Below are positions 15,433 through 23,266 of a stretch of DNA of 64,000 nucleotides, piece after piece. A program made the position numbers and the translations under genes. The notes under the pieces were generated by a model. That model saw only the letters and a list, made by a program, of their open reading frames with translations, did not search any database and was not told where the DNA came from. The number at the start of each line of letters is the position of its first letter. The first letter of the stretch is position 1. Source of the DNA: Nocardioides sp. (GTDB lineage: Bacteria > Actinomycetota > Actinomycetes > Propionibacteriales > Nocardioidaceae); the NCBI GenBank assembly GCA_002729525.1, contig PBYI01000009.1, positions 186,001-250,000 on the forward strand, given 5' to 3'.

Positions 15433-16140
15433 ATGACGCAGGGTCTGGGCGACCCGCCACTCCCCGTGTGGCGCCCGTCGGAGGCTGCGCCGCCGCCGTC
15501 GCCTCGCTCGAGCGCCCCCTTCCGTGACGTCTTCTCGGCAGCCCTGTGCGGCGTGCCGACCACCGTCGTCGGCCTGGCCGAGGCGCCCCGCCCGCTGCGG
15601 ACCGACGACTGGACCCGCACCGCCGACGCCGTCGACCACGCCATGGTCGCGGCCTGCACCGGTCCCACCGTCGACCTCGGCTGCGGCCCGGGACGGCTCA
15701 CCGAGGCGCTGACGGCGCAGGGGCGCACCGCGCTCGGCGTCGACGTGGTCGCCGAGTCGGTGCAGCGCACCCGGGCGCGCGGCTGCTCCGCCGTACGCCG
15801 CGACCTGTTCGCCAGCCTGCCCGGCGAGGGCCGGTGGGACGCCGCGCTGCTCGCCGACGGCAACGTCGGGATCGGCGGCGACCCGGTGCGGCTGCTCGCC
15901 CGGGCCGCCCGCCTGGTCCGCCCCGACGGCCGGGTGGTCGTCGAGGTCGCCCCACCCGGCGTCGTCTCGCGCTCCGGCTGGGCCCGGCTCACCGGGGGCG
16001 GGCTCACCTCGAGCGCGTTCCGCTGGGCCGTGGTCGGGGTCGACGACGCCCGCGCGGCCGCCGAGGCCGCCGGCCTGCAGCTGCTCGAGCAGGTGCACCA
16101 CGCGGGTGACCGGTGGAGCGTCGTGCTCGCCCGACACTGA
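15433..16140 (+). CDS. Class I SAM-dependent methyltransferase
   Basis: A 235-aa cytosolic Rossmann-fold methyltransferase. Motif I is clear at about residue 80 (VDLGCGPGRLTEAL), motif II acidic end GVDVV follows, and the later AALLADGNVGIGGDP and LVRPDGRVVVEV blocks match motifs for the central sheet. The first 60 residues are Pro/Ala-rich and precede a segment (FRDVFSAALCGVPTTV) that is not typical of small-molecule methyltransferases. AAGGA precedes the ATG at normal distance. The flavodoxin-fold gene follows after 21 bases. The substrate is not identifiable. Confidence 0.8.
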   Translation: MTQGLGDPPLPVWRPSEAAPPPSPRSSAPFRDVFSAALCGVPTTVVGLAEAPRPLRTDDWTRTADAVDHAMVAACTGPTVDLGCGPGRLTEALTAQGRTALGVDVVAESVQRTRARGCSAVRRDLFASLPGEGRWDAALLADGNVGIGGDPVRLLARAARLVRPDGRVVVEVAPPGVVSRSGWARLTGGGLTSSAFRWAVVGVDDARAAAEAAGLQLLEQVHHAGDRWSVVLARH

Positions 16141-16161
16141 CGCCATGTCTACGGTGAGGAC

Positions 16162-16647
16162 GTGCCCGTCCTGCTCGTCGTCCACCACTCGCCCACCCCC
16201 AGCGTCGAGACGCTCACCGAGGCCGTGCTCGCCGGCACCCGCGACGAGGCGATCTCCGGTGTCGACGTGCTGGTGCGGCCCGCCCTGGAGGCGACCGTCG
16301 ACGACGTGCTCGGCGCCGACGGCTACCTGATCGGCACCACGGCCAACTTCGGCTACATGAGTGGCGCGCTCAAGCACTTCTTCGACTCGCTCTTCCTCCA
16401 GGTCGGGGGCTCGCTGGCCGAGGACGGGTCGGCGTCCGGCGCCGGCGGCGGCAAGAAACCGTTCGGGCTGTGGGTGCACGGCCGTTACGACACCACCGGC
16501 GCGGTGCGCTCGGTGCTGTCGATCACCGGCGCACTCCCCTGGCGGCAGGCGGCCGAGGTGCTCGAGGTGCTCGGCGACGTCGAGGACGACGAGCGCGCGG
16601 CGGCGTACGAGCTGGGCGGGACGCTGGCCGCCCTGGTGGCCGGCTGA
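16162..16647 (+). CDS. Flavodoxin-fold NAD(P)H reductase-like protein
   Basis: A 161-aa protein with the flavodoxin-like fold: an N-terminal beta strand and phosphate loop (LLVVHHSPTPSVETLTEAV), then DGYLIGTTANFGYMSGALKHFFD, the FMN isoalloxazine-contact region of NADPH:FMN reductase and WrbA relatives. It probably binds FMN and may act as a small redox partner or quinone reductase; the substrate is unknown. TACGGT (16150-16155) stands 6 bases before the GTG, so the transcript is probably leaderless. It closely follows the methyltransferase gene but has its own promoter. Confidence 0.72.
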   Translation: MPVLLVVHHSPTPSVETLTEAVLAGTRDEAISGVDVLVRPALEATVDDVLGADGYLIGTTANFGYMSGALKHFFDSLFLQVGGSLAEDGSASGAGGGKKPFGLWVHGRYDTTGAVRSVLSITGALPWRQAAEVLEVLGDVEDDERAAAYELGGTLAALVAG

Positions 16648-16741
16648 CGCGCACGCGGGATGAGGGGGCGTTCGGAGCCCGCCGGTACGATCGCCGGTCG
16701 GGGTCGGCCGGTGCGCCGCTGGCGGTGTCCGGCCCGCCCGT

Positions 16742-16776
16742 CAGGTCGTCACACAGGTCGTCACAGGTCGTCACAG
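16742..16776 (+). repeat. Tandem CAGGTCGTCA repeats in a 5' leader
   Basis: CAGGTCGTCA occurs three times (16742, 16754 and 16764), with a partial fourth copy running into GAGGAGG, the ribosome site of the next gene. A -10-like TACGAT is at 16686-16691, so the repeats would lie in a leader of roughly 95 bases. They could be an operator, an RNA element or a slippage array. Confidence 0.5.
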
Positions 16777-16792
16777 GTCGAGGAGGTCGCGG

Positions 16793-17599
16793 GTGCGTCG
16801 GGTCGTCGGGCTACTCGCGGTCGTGGTCCTCGCCCTGGGTCTGGCCGCGTGCGACGACAAGAGCGAGCCCGCCGGCGGACCGGTCGACCGGGAGCAGGTC
16901 GACTCCGTCGCCGCACCGGCCGACGGTGCCTGCCGACGGCTGACGCCCGCCGACGTCGCGGCACCGACCAACGCCACCCGCACGGTGGCCTGCGACGGCG
17001 CGCACAACGCGCAGACCTTCCTGGTCGAGGACCTGCCCGACGAGGTGGCCGCGGCGGGCTACGGCTCGCAGGACGTCGCGTCGTACGGGTACGGCGCGTG
17101 CGGTGACGCCCTGCGCGGCTACCTCGTCGGCGACGAGAGCACGGTGATGCGCAGCGTCCTCGGCTGGGCCTACTTCCTGCCCTCGCAGAAGGCGTGGGAC
17201 GACGGCGCCCGCTGGTACCGCTGCGACGTGGTCGGCGGCGGGGCGACCTCCGAGCGTCTCGTCCGTCTCCCTGCGACCGCCCGGGGTCTGCTCGCCGGCA
17301 GGCCGGCCGACCGCTGGATGGTCTGCGCGACCGGCAACGACGTCGACACCGGCACGAAGGTGCCCTGCTCGCGCCGGCACGACTGGCGCGCGGTCACCAC
17401 CATCAAGCTCGGTGAGCCCGACGAGGACTACCCGGGAGACCAGCTCGTGCAGACCCGCACCCAGGACTACTGCTCCGACTCGGTCGGCGCCTGGCTCAAC
17501 TACCCCGACGACTACCAGTTCGGGTTCACCTGGTTCGGGCAGGCCGAGTGGGACGCCGGCAACCGCCGCTCGATCTGCTGGGCGAGGACCACCGAGTGA
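16793..17599 (+). CDS. Septum-formation family lipoprotein (first copy)
   Basis: A 268-aa exported lipoprotein with a signal peptide and lipobox LGLAAC (Cys 20). The mature part shows the two-lobed cysteine pattern of the Septum_form family (PF13845): CRRLTPADV, VACDGAHNAQTFLV, WYRCDVV, then CSRRHDWRAVTTIKLG and a final CWAR. These proteins are named after an actinobacterial septum-formation protein, but their molecular activity is unknown. GAGGAGG lies about 6 bases before the GTG. It is followed by a paralogue whose start overlaps its stop (GTGA), so the two are translationally coupled. Confidence 0.8.
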   Translation: MRRVVGLLAVVVLALGLAACDDKSEPAGGPVDREQVDSVAAPADGACRRLTPADVAAPTNATRTVACDGAHNAQTFLVEDLPDEVAAAGYGSQDVASYGYGACGDALRGYLVGDESTVMRSVLGWAYFLPSQKAWDDGARWYRCDVVGGGATSERLVRLPATARGLLAGRPADRWMVCATGNDVDTGTKVPCSRRHDWRAVTTIKLGEPDEDYPGDQLVQTRTQDYCSDSVGAWLNYPDDYQFGFTWFGQAEWDAGNRRSICWARTTE

Positions 17600-18450
17600 G
17601 GCCCGGCCGCACCGCGCCGTACGTCGTCGCGCTCGTGCTCGCCGCCCTGGCGGTCCTGGCCGGCTGCTCCGCGAGCGGCGAGCCGGAGGCCGCGCCGACG
17701 ACCAGCGCCACCCCGACCGAGACGGCCACGCCGACGCCACCGCCGACCGCCGAGCCCGTGCCGCGGCCCGAGGCCGACGCCTGCTACGACCTCACCTACG
17801 ACGAGGTCGTCGCGCCCGTGGCGGACGACCAGGAGACGGTGCGGTGCAATCGTGCCCACACCAGCCAGACCTTCCGGGTGGGCAGGATCGACAACCTCGT
17901 CGAGGGGCACCTCCTCGCCGTCGACTCCGACCGGGTGCAGGACGCCGTCGCCGAGACCTGCACCGACCGGCTGCGCGACGCCGTCGGAGCGACCACGGAG
18001 CAGCTGCGGCTCTCCGTGCTGCGCGCGGTGTGGTTCACGCCGACGCTGGAGGAGTCCGACGCGGGCGCCGACTGGTACCGCTGCGACGTCGTCGCGACCG
18101 AGGGAGCCGACGGCCTGGCGTCGGTCAAGGGCTCGCTGCGCGACGTCCTGGCCGACCAGGCCGGCCGCGACCGCCTCGGCATGTGCGGCACCGCCGCGCC
18201 CGACGCCGACGGGTTCAGCCGGGTGCCGTGCCGCGACGACCACTCGTGGCGCGCGGTCTCGGTCGTCGAGCTCGAGCCCGGCGACTACCCCGGCCAGGGC
18301 GCGGTGGCCGACGCGGCCGAGGAGCCCTGCCGCTCGCTCGCGGAGTCCCGCGCCGACGACCCGCTCGACTACGAGTGGGGTTTCGAGGGCCCCGACAAGC
18401 AGCAGTGGCGCGCCGGGCAGACCTTCGTCCGCTGCTGGCTCCCCGACTGA
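17596..18450 (+). CDS. Septum-formation family lipoprotein (second copy)
   Basis: A 284-aa paralogue of the upstream gene. The signal peptide ends in the lipobox VLAGC (Cys 24), followed by a Thr/Pro/Ala-rich spacer of about 40 residues. The two lobes repeat the same cysteine spacing: CYDLTYDEV, VRCNRAHTSQTFRV, WYRCDVVA, VPCRDDHSWRAVSVVEL and FVRCWLPD. The GTG start overlaps the previous stop by 4 bases. The likely site of action is the outer face of the cytoplasmic membrane. Two strong palindromic hairpins follow. Confidence 0.78.
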   Translation: MRPGRTAPYVVALVLAALAVLAGCSASGEPEAAPTTSATPTETATPTPPPTAEPVPRPEADACYDLTYDEVVAPVADDQETVRCNRAHTSQTFRVGRIDNLVEGHLLAVDSDRVQDAVAETCTDRLRDAVGATTEQLRLSVLRAVWFTPTLEESDAGADWYRCDVVATEGADGLASVKGSLRDVLADQAGRDRLGMCGTAAPDADGFSRVPCRDDHSWRAVSVVELEPGDYPGQGAVADAAEEPCRSLAESRADDPLDYEWGFEGPDKQQWRAGQTFVRCWLPD

Positions 18451-18460
18451 CTCGACATCG

Positions 18461-18519
18461 ACCCGGCGCAAACGTGCGCCGGGTGGGCGTCGACCCGGCG
18501 CACATGTGCGCCGGGTCGA
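18461..18519. terminator. Two tandem palindromic hairpins between convergent genes
   Basis: The first hairpin is ACCCGGCGCA (18461-18470), loop AACG, TGCGCCGGGT (18475-18484). The second is a perfect 30-base palindrome at 18490-18519, with left arm TCGACCCGGCGCACA, a near copy of the first. They lie between the lipoprotein stop (18450) and the era stop (18543). They probably terminate both convergent transcripts, despite lacking T-tracts. Confidence 0.7.
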
Positions 18520-18542
18520 TCCAGGGGCCGGGTAGAGCCTGG

Positions 18543-19610
18543 CTAGAAGCCGAGCCGGCCGAGCTGCTTGGGGTCGCGCTGCCAGTCCTTGGCGACCTTC
18601 ACGCGCAGGTCGAGGTGGACCGGCGTGCCGAGAAGGGCCTGGATCTGCAGGCGGGCCTTCCTGCCGACGTCGCGCAGGCGGCTGCCGCGGTGGCCGATGA
18701 CGATGCCCTTCTGGCTGTCGCGCTCGACGTACAGGCTGGCGTGGACGTCGAGCAGCGGCTTGTCGGCGGGTCGGCCCTCACGCAGGCCCATCTCCTCCAC
18801 GACCACGGCGATGGAGTGCGGCAGCTCGTCGCGGACGCCGTCCAGGGCGGCCTCGCGCACCAGGTCGGCGACGAGCACCTCCTCGGGCGCGTCGGTGAGG
18901 TCGCCGTCCGGGTAGAGCGGCGGTCCCTCGGGCAGCAGGCCGACGAGGAGGTCTGCCAGCAGGGAGACCTGGTGCCCGGACTTCGCCGAGACCGGCACCA
19001 CCTCCTGCCAGTCGATGCCGAGCTCGGCTCCGAGCGCGGCGATCTCCAGCAGGTGCTCGCCGAGCCGCTCGGGCGCGACCAGGTCGGTCTTGGTGGCCAC
19101 GGCCACCTTGGGCGTACGCCGCACCTTGGCCAGCTCGGTGACCAGGAACCGGTCACCCGGACCGATCTTCTGGTCGCTGGGGAAGCACACCGCGACGGCG
19201 TCCACCTCGGCCCACGTGGTGTGCACGAGGTCGTTGAGCCGCTCGCCGAGCAGCGTGCGCGGGCGGTGCAGGCCGGGGGTGTCGACCAGCACCAGCTGGG
19301 CGTCGTCGCGGTGGACGATGCCGCGCACCGCCGACCGGGTCGTCTGCGGCTTGTCGCTGGTGATGACGATCTTGGTGCCGACGAGCGCGTTGGTCAGCGT
19401 CGACTTGCCCGCGTTGGGACGCCCGACCAGCGACACGAAGCCGCTGCGGTGGTCGGACCAGTCGCGCACCGGCGCGGCCGCGGGTGCCGGCAGGGCGCCG
19501 AACCCCTCGGGTGCGTCCTCGTCGTCGAGGTCCAGCTCGTCCTCGTCGAGCTCCACGTCCTCCTCCACGTCCTCGTCATCCAGCCCGTCGGGCTCACGCT
19601 GGTCAGCCAT
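18543..19610 (-). CDS. era: GTPase Era
   Basis: Era is a ribosome-assembly GTPase that binds the 3' end of 16S rRNA. The GTPase domain (about 57-225) has G1 GRPNAGKST, G2 region KPQTTRS, G3 DTPGLH, G4 TKTD and G5 SAKSG. The C-terminal KH domain (about 245-350) has GIVIGHRGSRLRDVG. The protein is 355 aa against about 300 usual, because of an N-terminal extension of some 55 residues rich in Asp/Glu, then Ala/Pro. The extension is in frame from the ATG, which has GGGAGGCGACCG just upstream. The gene overlaps the upstream siderophore-interacting protein gene by 8 bases. In mycobacteria era also lies just below phoH-ybeY-CBS. Confidence 0.96.
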   Translation of the reverse strand: MADQREPDGLDDEDVEEDVELDEDELDLDDEDAPEGFGALPAPAAAPVRDWSDHRSGFVSLVGRPNAGKSTLTNALVGTKIVITSDKPQTTRSAVRGIVHRDDAQLVLVDTPGLHRPRTLLGERLNDLVHTTWAEVDAVAVCFPSDQKIGPGDRFLVTELAKVRRTPKVAVATKTDLVAPERLGEHLLEIAALGAELGIDWQEVVPVSAKSGHQVSLLADLLVGLLPEGPPLYPDGDLTDAPEEVLVADLVREAALDGVRDELPHSIAVVVEEMGLREGRPADKPLLDVHASLYVERDSQKGIVIGHRGSRLRDVGRKARLQIQALLGTPVHLDLRVKVAKDWQRDPKQLGRLGF

Positions 19611-20385
19611 CGGTCGCCTCCCGCGCCTGGTCGTAGTCGGCCCAGATCTCCTCGTCGGACTTCCCCGCCGCCTTGCCGGCCCGGTAGATCGGGCCGGGGT
19701 CGACGGCGCGGGGCCGGCGACGGGCCGAGCGCCAGTAGCCCATCACGTCGTACGCCGTCGCCGGCATCCGCCGCTCACGCATCAGGTGCTTGCGGATCGC
19801 CCGCATCTGCGCGGACTCCCCCGCCATCCAGAAGTAGCCGTCACCCTCGGGCCAGTCGATGCCCTCGACGACCTCGGCGAGCCGGGACTCGCCGTCGCCG
19901 GGGGCGTCGAGCCAGGTGACGTCGAGGCCGTCGCGCTCGGTGAGGTAGTCGGGCAGCGGGTCGGGCACCTCGGCCCACACGTACGTCGGCAGGTCGACGC
20001 TCTCGGTCACCCGCGCGATGGCGGGCATCGCGGTGAGGTCGCCGACGAGCATCAGCCAGGCGGCGTCGGTGGGCACGTCGAAGGAGCCCTTCGGCTCGGT
20101 GATCGTGACCGTCTCGCCCGCCACGTCGCCGGCGGCCCACTCGGTGACCAGCCCGGTGTCGTGCACGACGACGTCGAGCACGAGCCGGTCCGGCTGCAGC
20201 GCCCGCACCGTGTAGTAGCGGCTCTGGAACTGACCCGGCACCACCAGGCCGACCCACTCGTCGGGGATCCCGGTCGAGGCGAAGCCGGCCAGCCCGGGGC
20301 CGCCGACGACGAGGCGCACCAGGTGGTCGCTGAGCGGGGTCCGCTCGAGCACCTCCACGGCGTAGGTCTCGGCGCGTCTGCTCAC
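19603..20385 (-). CDS. Siderophore-interacting FAD reductase (SIP family)
   Basis: A 260-aa cytosolic flavoprotein of the ViuB/YqjH SIP family, which reduces ferric siderophores to release iron. The FAD-binding motif SRYYTVRAL (RxYT) is at about 55. The NAD(P)-binding part contains LVGDLTAMPAIAR and YFWMAGESAQMRAIRKHL. The family C-terminal motif VMGYWRSARR is present. TAGAGT (20397-20392) lies 6 bases before the GTG start, so initiation is probably leaderless. No iron box is visible upstream, unlike three other genes in this window. Its last 8 bases overlap era, so it may drive era expression. Confidence 0.88.
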   Translation of the reverse strand: MSRRAETYAVEVLERTPLSDHLVRLVVGGPGLAGFASTGIPDEWVGLVVPGQFQSRYYTVRALQPDRLVLDVVVHDTGLVTEWAAGDVAGETVTITEPKGSFDVPTDAAWLMLVGDLTAMPAIARVTESVDLPTYVWAEVPDPLPDYLTERDGLDVTWLDAPGDGESRLAEVVEGIDWPEGDGYFWMAGESAQMRAIRKHLMRERRMPATAYDVMGYWRSARRRPRAVDPGPIYRAGKAAGKSDEEIWADYDQAREATDG

Positions 20386-20428
20386 CGGGTCACTCTAGGC
20401 GCCGACGTGCTCGACGAGCCGACTGCCG

Positions 20429-21697
20429 TCACCAGGTCGGGCGCAGCGCGAACCCGTCGTTGCCCTCCTCGCCCGTGCGCACGCCCAGCACCTGGTGCAG
20501 CTGGATCTCGTTGCGCTCGAACGCGATCTGCGAGCTGGCCATGTAGAGGCCCCAGACGCGTGCGGTGCCCTCGCCGACATCGGCGACGGCCTCGTCCCAG
20601 TTCTCGACGAGGTTCTCGCACCAGCCCTGGAGGGTCTTGGCGTAGTGCAGTCGCAGGTTCTCCTCGTGCATGACCTCCAGACCGGCGTCCTGCGCGGCCG
20701 TGATGATCGTGCCGGAGCCGGTGAGCTCGCCGTCAGGGAACACGTAGCGGTCGATGAACGCGCCGGTGGCGGTGTTCTTGTTGTGGTGGCGGGTGATGCA
20801 GTGGTTGAGGATGCGTCCCTCGTCCTTGAGCTTGCCGCGCAGGAACGAGAAGTACGACGGGTAGTTCTTGATGCCGATGTGCTCCAGCAGGCCGATCGAG
20901 CTGACCGCGTCGAAGTCCTCCTCGAGGACGTCGCGGTAGTCGAGGTGGCGCACCTCGGCGAGGTCACCGAGGCCCTCGCGGTCGATGGCCTCCTTGGCCC
21001 ACGACGCCTGCTCGCGCGACAACGTCACGCCGAGCGCCTTCACGCCGTACTCCCGGGCGGCGTGGCGGACCATGCCGCCCCAGCCGCAGCCGACGTCGAG
21101 CAGACGCATGCCGGGCTGGAGGCCGAGCTTGCGGGCAACCAGGTCGTGCTTCTCGAACTGCGCCTGCTCCAGGGTGGCGTCCTCGGTCGGGAAGACCGCG
21201 CAGGTGTAGGCCATTGAGGGGCCCAGCACCATCTCGTAGAAGCGGTTCGAGACGTCGTAGTGGTGGTGGATGGCCTCGGCGTCGCGGGTCAGCGAGTGCC
21301 GCACGCCCTCCATCACCCGGCGCCAGCGCGGCAGGTGCTCCTGCGGCGGAGGCGGCGGCGGCTTCAGGTTCGACAGGCCGAGCCCGCGCACGATGCCGAC
21401 CAGCTCGGCCGGGCTCGGGGTGCGGAACTTGGTGTGGTCCTTCATGAACTGCATCGCCGGGTAGGGGTTGCCCGGGTGCACGCCGTGGGCGACCAGGTCG
21501 CCGGCGGTGTAGGCGCGGGCCAGACCGAGGTCGCCCGGCGCGGTCATCAGGTAGGCGAGACCGCGCTGGTTGACCAGCTCGAGGCGGATCTCGGAATCTG
21601 CGGGCCCGGCGGAGGAGCCGTCGTAGGCGGAGAAGTGCAACGGCATCCCGTCGCGCATGAGGTCGGCGACGACGTCGGCGATCTTGAGGGTGGGCAT
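20429..21697 (-). CDS. tmsB: Fatty-acid 10-methyltransferase, cyclopropane-synthase family (TmsB-like)
   Basis: A SAM-dependent methyltransferase of the cyclopropane fatty acid synthase family, 422 aa. It has the SAM motif LLDVGCGWGGMVRHAA, HHHYDVSNRFYEMVLGPSMAYTCAVF at the substrate domain boundary, and the CFA-family segments FDAVSSIGLLEHIG and YVFPDGEL. A Pro-rich hinge (six prolines) separates an N-terminal domain of about 115 residues. Pairing with an FAD-dependent oxidoreductase directly upstream is the hallmark of the tmsAB (bfaAB) genes. These methylate oleoyl chains at C10 and then reduce the methylene group to give 10-methylstearic (tuberculostearic) acid, a lipid common in Nocardioides. 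GAGG precedes the ATG by 6 bases. A TmsC homologue is not visible. Confidence 0.82.
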   Translation of the reverse strand: MPTLKIADVVADLMRDGMPLHFSAYDGSSAGPADSEIRLELVNQRGLAYLMTAPGDLGLARAYTAGDLVAHGVHPGNPYPAMQFMKDHTKFRTPSPAELVGIVRGLGLSNLKPPPPPPQEHLPRWRRVMEGVRHSLTRDAEAIHHHYDVSNRFYEMVLGPSMAYTCAVFPTEDATLEQAQFEKHDLVARKLGLQPGMRLLDVGCGWGGMVRHAAREYGVKALGVTLSREQASWAKEAIDREGLGDLAEVRHLDYRDVLEEDFDAVSSIGLLEHIGIKNYPSYFSFLRGKLKDEGRILNHCITRHHNKNTATGAFIDRYVFPDGELTGSGTIITAAQDAGLEVMHEENLRLHYAKTLQGWCENLVENWDEAVADVGEGTARVWGLYMASSQIAFERNEIQLHQVLGVRTGEEGNDGFALRPTW

Positions 21698-21722
21698 GGA
21701 GTACCTCGATGCTGCTCGTGCT

Positions 21723-21752
21723 GGGTGGTGGGTGGGTGGGTGGGTGGGTGGT
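21723..21752. repeat. GGGT tandem repeat with quadruplex potential
   Basis: Five exact GGGT units (21730-21749), flanked by further GG/GGG runs, lie in the 77-base spacer between the tmsA-like and tmsB-like genes. On the plus strand there are at least six G3 runs separated by single T residues, an ideal G-quadruplex pattern. The tmsAB mRNA carries the complementary ACCC repeat. The copy number may vary by slippage. Confidence 0.8.
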
Positions 21753-21774
21753 GTGCGTCGTGCGGGAGGGAGTC

Positions 21775-23154
21775 TCAGGCGTTGCGGACGGTCTTGTCGT
21801 ACAACGAGGAGAGCCGGTCGTCGGGGTCGTACGTCGCCTTGACCCGCGCCAGGTGCGGGCCGTCGTACAGGCGGTCGAAGGTCTCGCGGTCGTAGAACGC
21901 CTCGGAGTAGAGCGACTTGTGGCCGCCGAGCTCGTGGACGCGCTGCTCGATGGCGCGGTTCATCGGGGCGTCGACCCGCTCGGGGCCGACGTGGACGGTG
22001 CCCCAGAAGCCGGCGTTGACGTAGACCTCGCCCGGCTCGAGGGGGTACGTCGGCCAGCTGGCTCCGCCGGACGTGCCGCGGGAGACGAGCGGGCACAGCC
22101 AGACCGGGCGCATGCCGACCTCGGCGTCGAACCACTCGAGGAAGTCGGGCACCCGCTCGACGGGCACCTCGATGTCCTGCACGACCCGCTCGCGCAGCGG
22201 GCGGCCGGCACGCTGGTCGAGCCGGTCGGCGATCGAGAACCGGCGGTCGAGGCCGAGGAGCTTCATGTAGACGTCGGAGCGGCGCTTGGAGCGCGGCCAG
22301 AACCGGCGGATGCGGGGGTTCTGCGCGCCGAACGCGCCGGAGCACCAGAACCAGTCGGTGTCCCAGCGCCACAGGTAGTCGTACATGGTCAGCAGGTCGC
22401 GCTCGCGCTCCTGCAGCGACCGGAAGTAGACCTGCTGGCCGACGTAGTCCGAGGGCGAGGCCTCGCCCGTCGAGTCGGTCCAGCGGGCGAGGGTCAGGTA
22501 GTACTCCCCCGGCTCGAAGGCCACCCCGTCGAGCCCGTCGACGCGCTCGCCGTCGTACTCGCGGGTCTCGGTGACCTCGGTGATCGTCTTGGCGAGCAGT
22601 CCGGCGTCGTCGAAGCGGACGTGGCGCAGGGCGACGTACGCCGGCACCGGCTCGAGCTCGATGACCAGCCGGGTGGCGTAGCCGAGCGACCCGTAGGAGT
22701 TGGGGAACGTGTCGAACAGGTCGTCACCGGGGCGGCACGTGACGACCTCGCCGGCGCCGGTGAACACGTCCATCTCGCGCACCGACTCGTGCGGCAGACC
22801 GTTGCGAAAGCTGGTCGACTCGATGCCGAGGCCGGTGACCGCGCCGCCGAGGGTGATGGTGCGCAGCTGCGGGACGACCATCGGGACCATTCCGTGCGGC
22901 AGGGTCGCGTCGACGAGGTCCTCGTAGGTGCACATCCCCTGCACGACCGCGGTGCGGGTCTCCGGGTCGACCGACAGCACGCCGTCGAGGCCGGTGACGT
23001 CGAGGCCCGGCGTGAGCGTCTCCGCACGCGGCCGGAACAGGTTGGTGGTGCGCTTGGCGAGCCGGACGGGCTCCCCGGCGGGGATGGCGGCGTACGACGC
23101 CCGCAGGCGGGCGACCGCCGCGTCGTGCTCGGCTGTGGTGCGGGGCTCGATCAC
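21775..23154 (-). CDS. tmsA: FAD-binding oxidoreductase, 10-methylene fatty acid reductase (TmsA-like)
   Basis: A 459-aa PCMH-type FAD flavoprotein related to sterol delta-24 reductase. The FAD domain includes VDPETRTAVVQGMCTYEDLV, VVPQLRTITLGGAVTGLGIESTSF and the GSLGYATRLVIEL block. The C-terminal part is aromatic-rich (DWFWCSGAFGAQNP, PVWLCPL, YVNAGFWGTV) as in the DHCR24-like family. It stands directly upstream of the cyclopropane-synthase-type gene, so a role in reducing the 10-methylene intermediate to 10-methyl fatty acid is likely. TAACCT (23167-23162) is 7 bases before the GTG, a leaderless arrangement. A short inverted repeat GGAG..CTCC covers this -10. Confidence 0.82.
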   Translation of the reverse strand: MIEPRTTAEHDAAVARLRASYAAIPAGEPVRLAKRTTNLFRPRAETLTPGLDVTGLDGVLSVDPETRTAVVQGMCTYEDLVDATLPHGMVPMVVPQLRTITLGGAVTGLGIESTSFRNGLPHESVREMDVFTGAGEVVTCRPGDDLFDTFPNSYGSLGYATRLVIELEPVPAYVALRHVRFDDAGLLAKTITEVTETREYDGERVDGLDGVAFEPGEYYLTLARWTDSTGEASPSDYVGQQVYFRSLQERERDLLTMYDYLWRWDTDWFWCSGAFGAQNPRIRRFWPRSKRRSDVYMKLLGLDRRFSIADRLDQRAGRPLRERVVQDIEVPVERVPDFLEWFDAEVGMRPVWLCPLVSRGTSGGASWPTYPLEPGEVYVNAGFWGTVHVGPERVDAPMNRAIEQRVHELGGHKSLYSEAFYDRETFDRLYDGPHLARVKATYDPDDRLSSLYDKTVRNA

Positions 23155-23235
23155 CGCTCGGAGGTTACTCCCGGTCGGTGTCGCGCGCGTTTCGGGTGGT
23201 TCCCGGGGCGCGTCGTGCCGGTGAGGTCGCCCACA

Positions 23236-23260
23236 GCCGGGCGGCGGAGGGCCGCCCGGC
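23236..23260 (-). terminator. Terminator of the secreted repeat protein gene
   Basis: GCCGGGCGGC and GCCGCCCGGC form a 10-bp stem around a 5-base loop, starting 6 bases beyond the stop codon at 23267 on the minus strand. It would insulate the secreted-protein gene from tmsA. Confidence 0.7.
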
Positions 23261-23266
23261 CGTGGT

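Noticed and set aside
20429..21697. Housekeeping cyclopropane synthase making cyclopropane fatty acids
   Set aside because: Possible, but the adjacent FAD oxidoreductase and the organism type favour 10-methyl fatty acid synthesis; kept only as the alternative.
21723..21752. GGGT array as a CRISPR or IS end
   Set aside because: Unit is 4 bases with no spacers and no cas or transposase gene nearby.
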